Shown: piece by piece, positions 1-8,815 of the stretch
Layout: every line of letters begins with the position of its first letter
Numbering within the stretch: the first letter of the stretch is position 1
The notes under the pieces: model-generated
Databases searched by the model: none
What the model was told of the DNA's origin: nothing
The model's input: only the letters and a program-made list of their open reading frames with translations
Translations under genes and position numbers: made by a program
From: Saccharum officinarum
Lineage: Eukaryota > Streptophyta > Magnoliopsida > Poales > Poaceae
Length of the DNA: 64,000 nucleotides
Direction of reading: 5' to 3'
Assembly (NCBI GenBank): GCA_020631735.1
Contig: CM036158.1
Coordinates: 81,727,914 to 81,791,913, forward strand

Positions 1-1021
1 ACGTCGATTTCTCCATGCTCGAGTTGATTTAGTCCAATTAACCCTTAGAATAGCTTCAACTCATGTCATAGCACAAATCAACGCAAAAAGAACGACTCAA
101 AACGGTCTCAAATCGACGAATCAAGCCACGAAAGAGGAGGGGGGAAAGAGGAACGTGAAGAATACGAAGAACACCATAAACACAACTCAAAAATTGAATC
201 CCGAAGGACAAGAGGTGGTAAGGGCCACCATTCCCACTTGATAAACTCAGATTCAACAAGAGTTATGGACCTCTCTCTCACACACAAGCAACTAGAGAAG
301 GAAACCCTAAAGGAGAGAATGAAAATAGAGGAGGTGAGGGAGATGGGGGCTCCCTCATCCTATTTAACAGGGCTATTACACATTATCAGTTTTGCCCCTG
401 GATACAAAAGAGTCAAACCATTTAGCCCAAGGGCGTAAAGGTCCAACCCTGTGTCATCTTTATCCGACGGCCACCGCGCCTCCTCACCGGTAGCTTCGCC
501 TCGACGTGAACTCCCCGATGTCGCCACGTGTCATCCATTCCTCCTCGGAACCTCCGCCCGGGTTTTGAGGCCCAAACCCGTAAACCCGCCTCCGATGGTT
601 TTGAGGCCCAAACCATCAAACAGCTCCGCGAGTAGCGTACTCCATACGCGTCCCCCCGCCATCCGACGCGTGTCACCTCCACGGTCAACACGGTCACTCT
701 CATGTCTTCTCGTGCTTGTCGATGTCCCAAGTGTCAGCCAGCGCGGCTAGCCACCCAGCCTCTGGGTCCCTCGGTCCAAGCCTCACGTCCGTCCTTCACC
801 CCTCAGGTCCATCGGCACGGCACGTCCTCCTTGACCTTCACCTCACCGTCGGCTACCGCCTCCGTGCTCCACACATGTACAACACAAGCCAAGAGACATA
901 TCGCACACAAGGCTTTCGCCAAGGTAGGGTTAGTCACCACTCAACCTACTTCGTGGATCACATTGACAATCACTCATCACAAAATGAACACACAAGGGTA
1001 CTTGTCAACCTTGTGTTCGCA
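1..1021 (-). repeat. 3' LTR (partial) of degraded copia element A
   Basis: Read on the minus strand, a purine-rich tract at about 1022-1035 (AAGGGGAGAT) is followed at 1021 by TGCGAACAC, a plausible TG start of a 3' LTR. It lies downstream of the copia RNase H. The LTR would run off the left edge, so its other end, target duplication and length cannot be seen. Several overlapping small ORFs here (for example around 451-1070) run in different frames and show no domain; they are taken as chance. The boundary is inferred from sequence pattern only, because no second LTR copy of this element is present for comparison. Confidence 0.5.
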
Positions 1022-2493
1022 ATCTCCCCTTGATGAGTACATTGTCAACACCAATACACGAACAACTTGAGCAAAAGAAAAAGAAGAAGAATAGAAAAAC
1101 AAGGAGCTCAACCAAATAACCAAAAACCAAAGAAAAGTCAAAATCAGGTCATTTGAAATGAGCAAAAACTTGGTCCCCAAAGACATGGGCAAAGGCTCGA
1201 CGCAACCAAGTAAAACAAAGCTAGCCCTCAAGATGAGGCAACGGGCTCAACACCACTAGCAAAGCTCGAAAAGCCAAAAAACTGCTAGACCCTCCAGAAG
1301 AGGCAAAGGCTCAACACATCTAGCAAAAACAACTCAAATGCAACTCCCCCTGAACAAATGCAATCTCACTCAAATGAATGCATATCTTGTGATATTGTGA
1401 GTGTGGAAACTTCTCCCCCTTGTTGACATATGCACTTATCAAGTTAGAGCCCAAGGATTACAACTCCCCCTCAAAACATGCTATGAATGCAGAAATGCAC
1501 AAATGCAGAAGCTTCAAGATTATAGCAAGTAGATTGAAAAGATGCTCTAGCTGATGCTGTCATGTATATATAGCAACAAATACAAGTGATAGCAAATGCT
1601 CAAAAAGACCAAATGAAATGAAATATGGCATTTTAGCAAGTTTGATCAAGTTTGAGCAATTTAAAAGAGGGTTCACCACCAAATGAGCATATAGCAAATA
1701 TAGATAGGAGATCAATCTTGTGCTATACATGTATGCAAAGTGAACTACCCCAAACAAAGTTCACACATCATGTCATGAGACAAACTTGTGATTTGATCAA
1801 ATTTTTGATATCAATTGAATTTTATCGGAGTTATACAGCTTATCACCAAAGTTTGTCTAACAAATGTGTGCGGGAGGTTATCGATGCCATCAAAACCTGA
1901 CTTATCGATCATGTCAAGCCTATGCCAAAAGCACTTAGAAGCTTAAGACAATGATCTCGGTATCCATTACAGAGCTCAAGTTCACCCTTAAGTGCAATAG
2001 GGAGCTGTCTCGATACTCTGACATGGGATAGCAAAGACCCATCCCGATCTTTTCATACCTTGTTTTTCAAGTTTTAGCACAAATTCAAGTTTCTCAAGCA
2101 AGTGTGTAACTCAAGGTATGAGCCGTAGCAACTAAGCATATATATGAAGCAAAAAGGGCTCTCGACACACCTATACATGCTAGTTGCCACAAAGTAGTGG
2201 TGAACATGTTCCAAGTTTCATCAAGTGTTGTTCAAGTTCACAATTGAAAGAGGCATTTTTAGCTCATATCAAGAGATCAAAGTGAGCCTAAGCAAAGCAC
2301 ATCATGTATATCCATAACATCCCCAACAAGAGCATAGTGTCAATCTAGCTACTATAAGGATGAAGCTCAAAATGCAAAATGATACATGATGATATGATAT
2401 GTAAATATGATACAAAAGCAAAAACAAAAGCAAAAGCAAAAACTAAAGAAAAAAAAACCACAAACTAATGTACAAGAGCCAAAACTTCCCAAG
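1022..2493 (-). other. 3' non-coding region of copia element A with repeated PPT-like motifs
   Basis: This AT-rich stretch lies between the RNase H stop codon and the inferred 3' LTR. On the minus strand it carries several separate AGGGGGAG tracts (plus-strand CTCCCCCT near 1345, 1414 and 1463), a pattern known for Sirevirus-type copia elements, which carry multiple polypurine tracts. A CAAAAG/CAAAAA simple repeat sits at about 2411-2446. I see no credible gene here. Confidence 0.55.
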
Positions 2494-3713
2494 CTAAAAA
2501 GGGAAGCAAACTCCAAGCTCTCCTCGCAAGCGAGCAAACTGGGCTTGATCAAGGGGTTTAGTGAAGATATCTGCGAGCTGATTGTGGGTATCAACATGAA
2601 TAAGATCAATGTCCCCTTTCTCATAGTGGTCTCGCAAGAAGTGAAATCGGACCTCTATGTGCTTGGTTTTGGAGTGGAGAATCGGGTTTTTGGCTACACA
2701 AATGGCACTAGTGCTATCACAGAATAAAGGCACTCGCCTAAACTCTAAGCCATAGTCTCGCAAAGTAGCAACCATCCAAAGCAACTGGGAACAGCAAGCA
2801 GCAGCAACAACATACTCAGCTTCTGTGGTGGATTGAGCTACAGTGGACTGCTTGCGAGAAGACCAAGACACAAGAGAAGACCCAAGAAACTGGCAAGTTC
2901 CAGAAGTGGACTTCCTCTCAGTACGACAACCAGCATAATTCACATCAGAGTAACCGCAAAGAGAAAGAGAGGAGGAAGCCGAAAACCAAAGACCAAATTC
3001 GGGTGTGAACCGAAGGTACCTCATGATCCGCTTGACGGCTTGACGATGCGATGTGCGCGGTGAAGACTGAAAGCGCGCGCACAAGCAGACCGCGAACTGG
3101 ATGTCCGGTCTCGTTGCCGTCAAGTACAGCAACGATCCGATCATGCTTCGGTACTCCTTCTGGTCCACAGCTTCTCCTTCCTTGTCCTCATCTAGGGCCG
3201 TCGTAGTCGACATGGGCGTCGAAAGAGGCTTGCCTCACCCATATCAAACTTCCTCAGGAGATCCTTGGTGTACTTGCCTTGGTGCACGAATGTTCCTTCA
3301 CGGGTTTGCTTGATTTGTAGCCCGAGGAAGAATGTCAACTCGCGCCATCATACTCATCTCAAATTCCCTGCTCATAGTCTCAGAAAACTTTGCAACAAGA
3401 GCGTGAGAGGAACCACAAAAATGATATCATCCACGTAAATCTGAACCAAAAGTGTGTCAATGCCTTGCTTGAGGAGAAATAAAGTTTTATCTATGGAACC
3501 CATCTTAAAGCCCTTAGCAAGCAAGAAGGCTTTCAAACGCTCATACCAGGCTCTCGGGCTTGTTTCAATCCATACAAGGCTTTGTGGAGTTTGTAAACAT
3601 GGTTGGGATACTTGGGATTTTAAAGCCAGGGGGTGTCTCACATACACCTCTTCCTCTATGTACCCGTTTAAAAAGGCGCTCTTCACATCCATTTGATACA
3701 GCTTGAACCCTTT
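2494..3713 (-). pseudogene. copia pol remnant (RT C-terminal part plus RNase H), element A
   Basis: Two minus-strand reading frames together match the end of a Ty1/copia polyprotein. 3372-3713 encodes reverse transcriptase with the segment [13 protein letters not shown] and the catalytic motif YVDDIIF. 2494-3213 encodes a full RNase H region with TEAEYV, CDSTSAI, KTKHIEVR and [10 protein letters not shown]. The frame breaks just after YVDD, so at least one indel separates the two blocks. The upstream half (gag, protease, integrase) is absent because the assembly gap begins at 3714. Codons and motifs resemble the intact element at 11071-14400 but the sequence is clearly diverged, so this is an older, non-functional copy of a related lineage. 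The GC-rich codons around 3000-3200 also differ from the AT-richer intact element. Confidence 0.9.
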
Positions 3714-3813
3714 NNNNNNNNNNNNNNNNNNNNNNNNNNNNNNNNNNNNNNNNNNNNNNNNNNNNNNNNNNNNNNNNNNNNNNNNNNNNNNNNNNNNNNN
3801 NNNNNNNNNNNNN
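3714..3813. other. assembly gap (100 N)
   Basis: Exactly 100 N bases, a usual placeholder for a gap of unknown size. The right flank starts about 2.7 kb into the LTR that is complete at 20359-24267, while the left flank is in the middle of a copia RT. The real gap must therefore hold at least 2.7 kb of gypsy LTR, and probably the rest of copia element A and the other part of the LINE seen at 24268. Confidence 0.97.
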
Positions 3814-5014
3814 TGGATGGACTTGGACCTGGTGGGCAACAGAGCGGGGCTCTGGTTGCATTTGTTCCGCCTGTGTCAATTAAGGACCGTTCGTTGCATG
3901 GACCCTGGTCAAGTCACAGATTTATTGTCCTGAGCATATACTAGCGGATGGGGGCTAGGAAGACTTGTTCCTCTCTTGTCATGGGTTCCGGCTCTTTCCG
4001 GACCGGCTTTTTAGGGTGGTTATATATATATTGGGTTGAGGAGGTCTAAGCACCATACTGAGGCCGGGCCTGCAGTGTTGGGGGCTTAGAGTCTGAGCTT
4101 GGATGGGGACCTGGACCCCTTGACAGGAGTGGAACGGGTTGGTCTTGCTTGTGCCCGGGGTACAAGCGGGCGTGTGTTTTCGGGGCACCCAGCTGGGCAC
4201 ATTGATTCGCGAATCGCCGTTTCTGCGTGACGGTACGGCTTGACTACGCTCTGGCATCGTAGTACGAACTGGCAGTGGAAAGATGAAGAAATGGTTTCTG
4301 ATTGCTCAACCCTACTTGATTATAGACTAGGTGCTTACATAGAAGATTGGATAAGAACAAAATACGGCTATTAAAAGTAACAAATTAAGGATACACCTTT
4401 AGCGCTGCTTCTTGCAAACAAGAAACCCACCAGCCAAAAAGCCTTGCATAATCCTTGGAGTCTTTTTCTTTCCTCCTGACGGGTAAGTCTTGCGGAGTAC
4501 AATTGAGTACTCAGGGTTTGTTCTACCCTGTTGCAGGTGGTAGGTGCTGATAAGCTGACACTTGTGTGTGGAAACCTCCTGGTGGGCTCAGCGAGGATTT
4601 CCTTTGCGACGCGGAGTAGAGTTTATTTTATGAAACTCTCACCAATAGTTTTACAAGGAAAAATCACTTATAAACTATTATTATTCCATGCTTATAAGCG
4701 TTCTTCAGGTTAATGTTTAACTTGTCATTAAATGATTTCATTTCCGCTGAACTCTGATAATGTTTTATATTCTGATGTTATAACTCCATAATGAGTTACT
4801 CTGATGTTGTACTAAAAGTGATGTAAGAAATGGTAAGGATGTTGTAAGCTTTACTCTCTCATTTGTGATCCTGATGTAAAAATGTGGATCTTCGAGTTCT
4901 CCCTTGCGGTGTGCTCGACGGAATCGCGTAGTTTAGTGTTCTCCCCAGGGTACTTAGTGTCTAATGGAAGACGAGTACTCTTGGGAGGGCATTAGATTAG
5001 ACGGTTCTGCCACA
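3814..5014 (+). repeat. 5' LTR (3' 1.2 kb only) of gypsy-like element B
   Basis: This matches 23066-24267 base for base except for two single-base indels (near 3833 and 4168) and one G/A substitution near 4886. It contains a TATATATATA stretch at about 4020-4031 that may serve as the TATA box, and ends in CTGCCACA at 5014, two bases before the primer site. The first about 2.7 kb of this LTR is missing in the assembly gap. Confidence 0.92.
4483..4536 (+). other. splice-like hairpin module in LTR leader (also at 23736-23789)
   Basis: A donor-like GGTAAGT is followed by the palindrome GAGTAC..GTACTC, then AGGGT..ACCCT, and an acceptor-like TTGCAG. The GT-to-AG span is 54 nt, shorter than normal plant introns, so a structural RNA role is at least as likely as splicing. 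The same order of parts occurs in the unrelated-looking solo LTR (47898-47954, minus strand). Confidence 0.5.
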
Positions 5015-5016
5015 GG

Positions 5017-5028
5017 TGGTATCAGAGC
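5017..5028 (+). other. primer binding site of element B (tRNA-iMet type)
   Basis: TGGTATCAGAGC lies two bases downstream of the LTR end at 5014. This is the usual sequence complementary to the 3' end of plant initiator tRNA-Met that primes minus-strand cDNA synthesis in many plant LTR retrotransposons. Confidence 0.92.
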
Positions 5029-5748
5029 ATAAATGAGACAATAAAGCTTCAAAACCTTTTCTAACTTAAAATTTGACAACAAATTCTTTTCAAAAAGTTA
5101 GGGCGTTTACTTGCGATGTTATAAAAGTAGCCCTATTACTATGGTTATGTATCCAGGATAGATGGCACTCTGCTGACTTAGTTAGGCCTAATCAAGTTTT
5201 CTGCAGGTACCCTAACCCCGTGTCTAGTTCGCTAGCACCGACTAGCTTCAGGGAGAGCACGATATGCCAAAACTCTGCGAATGGTTGCCCTATATGTCGG
5301 TAACAGTGTGAGGACGGATAGGACGTGCATTCATGTATACCCTGTTGTGCAATAGTTGTTGAGGTCGACCAGTCTTTGTCAGTGTAGCCACGATGGTGCT
5401 GCAGTCTCGCGCCGCGCACGCTTGTGGTTCACGCCTGTCTAGCCCATATGTTGTCGTACCCCCCTTCTGCGTCCTTGTCGAACCTCTGCCTTACAGTCAT
5501 ACTAACTCTTTATGACCTTGGTCATCGCTCGTCGTGCGCGTGTGAAGATCTTGCTGTTCACTTTTACTGGCCCCGTGCATAGCTCTAGAATGGACTGCGA
5601 CGGGACCACTGGCCGTTCTGCCTTATTTGAGGGCAGGCTTAGTCACTAGGTATCACCATTCGGTGCATCCTAGCTCACTTAGCCCTTTTCCCTTGAGCAA
5701 GTTCTCCCTTAAGCCTTCCTTGTAACCACCACTCACCACCCACCAAGG
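5029..5748 (+). other. untranslated leader of element B
   Basis: This 720-bp stretch between primer site and first ORF shows no convincing coding sequence. It contains many short ATG-initiated frames. It is CT-rich just before the ORF start at 5749. I see nothing else in it. Confidence 0.6.
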
Positions 5749-6657
5749 ATGGCAGGAGTCTGGGTTAGCAGCTACTGCCTAAACACCGAGGGTTTTCCCA
5801 AAATCCTATATGCCACCCTGCAAAGACTCGGCGTTCAGGAGCGTCCTGAGTATGAGGGCCGTGAGTACATGAAGCATGGCACTGAGCGGTGTAAGGTCAC
5901 CGTCTACATTGGCAAGAGTGAGGAGTTCCCCGATATCACTGAAGCCTGGAATGTGACCGCAATCGGGTTTCGCTTCGGCGACACCTACCAAGTTGCGGCC
6001 CGCAAAGCTCTGCGGCATCTCTGCCAGATCTTTGAAGGGCCCATTACTCGTACCCCCATGCGGTTCTTTCCCCCTTGGGACAAGAATCGGCGGGTATGGA
6101 AGGCCCGCATGGAGGCTTTGCAAGGTCTAGATGTGCAAGAAGACAACCCGACCTTGGTGCACCTGACCTTGTACTTGCTGGCCCTGGATGAGCAGTACGA
6201 CCGGCAGGCCTCGGAGCTAAGGGAGTGTCTCCGTCGAGCTGAGGAAGCCGAGATCTTTTCCAGGATGCTCGAAGTGCAGCTTGCTGAAGCCCATGACCAC
6301 CTAGCAGCCGCTGAGAGTCAAGAGGCTGCCATGGCGGAAGCCGTCAAGGTGGATCAAGACCGTCATGCACAGGAGCTAGAGGACGCCTATCTTGCCACAA
6401 GGGCCAAGCGGAGGACACTCGCCACGGAAAGGCAGGAACCCTTAATCTTGGAGGGAATCCCTGTCCATCTGCTGGAGAGAAGGAGGACTGATGTTGCTAT
6501 ACCACCAGCACCCCCGCCTACGGAAGCCTCTGAGATAGAGCCTTTCCTTCCCCTCACCCAGCCACTACCAAGAGAAGAAGCGGATCCGCAGCCCAGTGCA
6601 GCAGAAGAGCCCCAAGAGCCCAGGAGTGGAGTCGTGCAGCCTGATGAAGTGGATTAG
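5749..6657 (+). CDS. 302-residue ORF of element B, unknown structural/gag-like protein
   Basis: An uninterrupted ORF starts MAGVWVSSYC and ends at a TAG at 6655-6657. I recognise no catalytic motif, CCHC knuckle or membrane segment. Residues about 1-125 are mixed alpha/beta-looking, with clustered aromatic and basic residues (FFPPWDKNRRVW). Residues about 145-230 are Glu/Ala/Leu-rich with heptad-like spacing, suggesting a coiled coil. The last about 60 residues are Pro/Glu-rich and probably disordered. A coiled-coil ORF as the only product of a large non-autonomous LTR element suggests a gag-like or accessory role, but this is inference. The Sirevirus inserted exactly at the stop codon: the target duplication AGTGG begins at the second base of TAG, so the reading frame and stop are intact on the left side. 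The absence of any frameshift in 909 bp fits a young element. Confidence 0.7.
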   Translation: MAGVWVSSYCLNTEGFPKILYATLQRLGVQERPEYEGREYMKHGTERCKVTVYIGKSEEFPDITEAWNVTAIGFRFGDTYQVAARKALRHLCQIFEGPITRTPMRFFPPWDKNRRVWKARMEALQGLDVQEDNPTLVHLTLYLLALDEQYDRQASELRECLRRAEEAEIFSRMLEVQLAEAHDHLAAAESQEAAMAEAVKVDQDRHAQELEDAYLATRAKRRTLATERQEPLILEGIPVHLLERRRTDVAIPPAPPPTEASEIEPFLPLTQPLPREEADPQPSAAEEPQEPRSGVVQPDEVD

Positions 6658-6660
6658 TGG
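6656..6660. repeat. target site duplication AGTGG (left copy)
   Basis: AGTGG directly precedes the TG of the left LTR and is repeated exactly at 18542-18546 after the CA of the right LTR. Five-base duplications are the rule for copia integrases. It defines the exact ends of Sirevirus C. Confidence 0.95.
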
Positions 6661-8260
6661 TGAAAGGATCTAATAGGCCTAGAGGGGGGGTGAATAGGCG
6701 GATCTAAAAACCTGAAACTCAAAACTCAACGCGGAAGTTAAAACACTGACCGGTACTACCGGTTGATTTGAACCGGTACTACCGGTGAGGGATCACCGGT
6801 ACTACCGACGCTGACCACCGGTACTACCGGTACCCTACTGAAACTAAGAAATCAGAGATTTGCGAGTTGTGATTTCAGATCTGAGTTTTACCCCACTACC
6901 GAAGATGATGTTGATGAAGTTTATGAACTCTCCTTTCTTGTTCCTTTACCAAGAGTAGATCGAGCACCCACAACCTATGAAAGAGATATGAAAGAGGGAG
7001 AACACAAAGAACAAGTAATATCTCAAGTGAACACGAATAACAACAACAACAAGCACGCAGGACGCACGATTTAACCCGAGGTTCGGCAACCCCACAAAGG
7101 AGTTCCTACGTCCTCGTTGTTGAGGTGACCACTAAGGTCGGAGTCTATTCCACCTCCTTGCCTCCCTCAAGCAACCACAAAGGTTAGCCCAAGATTTCCA
7201 CTAAGAATACAAGGGTAATACAAACTCTTCGGGGTGCCCTCACAAGTACAACAACACGGGCAACCATGAAGAACACCTAGCCGGCTAGGGTTCCAAGAAC
7301 CCAAGAGTAACAAATACAAACCAAGCCAACTAGGAGGGGAAACAAGTGCTCAAGATGTGAAACGAAGCTTTCCACTCTTAAATCTCTCCTCTCAGCACAG
7401 ATCTTGCAAGGGATTTGATTTGAGAACAAAGAGGAAGAGAGAGAGGGTGAGTCAATGCTTGAGAGCTGTTTGTCTGAAGGTAGGTGGGAGTAAATGGTGT
7501 GTCTCACGGTTAGAAATGAAGGGGAGAGCTATTTATACTCTTATCTTCGAAGCGGTACCGGTACTACCGGTGAACCCACCGGTACTACCGATCCTAAGGG
7601 TTTCGACCATTACAACCAACCTACTGGAGACTATTACGAGAAAATAGCCTACCGGTACTACCGGTCTATCACCTGTACCACCGGTCAACGACCGGTACCA
7701 TCGGTAGTACAGATTTTGGCGAAGACAAGTTTTGCGGGAAAAAGACTTACCGGTACTACCGGGCTTTCACCGGTATCACCGGTCAATGGCCGGTACTACC
7801 GGTCAACCACCGATACTACCACTAGAGCAAAAACTCGCAAAACTAAGGCGCTGACACCGGCGGGATTTATGCCTACCGGTACTACCGGTGGTTCACCGGT
7901 ACTACCGGTACTCCCAGGCATAAAACACTTCTCTAAGTGTCCGTGAGTGCAAAGGTGTCTTTTAAACGCTTAAACCAATACACATTGAGCACAAGTTTTC
8001 CCTCTAGATAACCTAATTTGTATCCCTCTTGATAGTGCGGCGTTTCTTATAACTCAAGTCAAAAGATAAAATCAAATCTATCCACTTGAGACGGAACGCT
8101 TTTCAAACAATGGAATTGAGGGTGCTAACAACACCAAATGTGACCATACAAATTCTTTCATTGAACTAACACCTGCATATTCACTTAGATAGACATGTTA
8201 GTCCCTAATTTGATTGTCATTAATTTTCCAAAACCCACAACGGGGGCGAATGCACTTACA
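6661..8260 (-). repeat. 3' LTR of Sirevirus C
   Basis: 1600 bp, TG...CA, matching 16942-18541 with 13 substitutions that I could find by eye (for example at 6734, 6750, 6771, 6784, 6931, 7267, 7720 and 7823), most of them transitions. On the minus strand a TATAAATA lies at 7530-7537. Directly upstream of it (about 7554-7915) is a dense series of ACCGGT palindromes, many spaced as ACCGGTACTACCGGT. A second group (about 6748-6832) lies near the distal LTR end. Small plus-strand ORFs within this LTR translate the ACCGGT repeats into TGTTG/YYRS-like peptides and are not genes. Confidence 0.95.
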
Positions 8261-8275
8261 AACTCCCCCTTTTTG
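8261..8275 (-). other. polypurine tract of Sirevirus C
   Basis: On the minus strand AAAAAGGGGGAGTT directly precedes the 3' LTR. It is the expected primer for plus-strand cDNA synthesis. Confidence 0.85.
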
Positions 8276-8815
8276 GTAATTGATGACAACCAACTTAGGC
8301 TTACATAAGATGTAGAGAATTGAAGATTTTTTTGAATTTCAAACTTTACGAGAGGCTCCCCCTCAGTGTATGCATTGAACTTGAATCTCAACATTGATCA
8401 TAATCAATATGCATACATAAGGGAAGCTCCCCCTAAATTTTGCAATTCGTGGGGTGCCTAAAAGTGTGTGACAAGAATTATATCGTGATGCATGAGTCAT
8501 GACTTATCACACAAAAACAAGAAAGGCTAAGGTAGAAAGAAAAGGACAAAAAAAAACAACACAGCCAAACTAAGCCAACAAACAACATCAGAAAAAAAAC
8601 ATCTAGGCAAACATAACAAATAAGCATAAGTGATTTGCCTACAATCATCCATCATCACACCAATAGTTCTTAGTCCACCATACATAGTTCACCACAGGGT
8701 TTGGAAATAAAACACGACCATTAACTACCTATTACATAGATGATAAGCCTAACACTCCCCCTTTGGCATCAAATGCCAAAAAGGGTAGGCACGGAAACAA
8801 CCAAGGTAACAAAAG
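8276..8815 (-). other. non-coding region between ORF3 and 3' LTR, with extra PPT-like motifs
   Basis: No gene is seen. Additional AGGGGGAG tracts (plus-strand CTCCCCCT at 8356, 8427 and 8755) repeat the polypurine motif, as known for Sireviruses. The one at 8755 abuts the palindromic TTTGGCATCAAATGCCAAA. Confidence 0.7.

Noticed and set aside
451..1070. Overlapping plus-strand frames of about 100-120 codons
   Set aside because: Different frames over the same bases, no domain, and located in the inferred copia LTR.
4483..4536. A functional 54-nt intron in the LTR leader
   Set aside because: Shorter than usual plant introns; kept only as a structural module worth testing.
6748..7915. ACCGGT repeats as a CRISPR array or as coding repeats
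   Set aside because: Spacing is short and irregular, the genome is a plant, and the repeats lie in an LTR. Peptides such as TGTTG come from translating a palindromic DNA motif.
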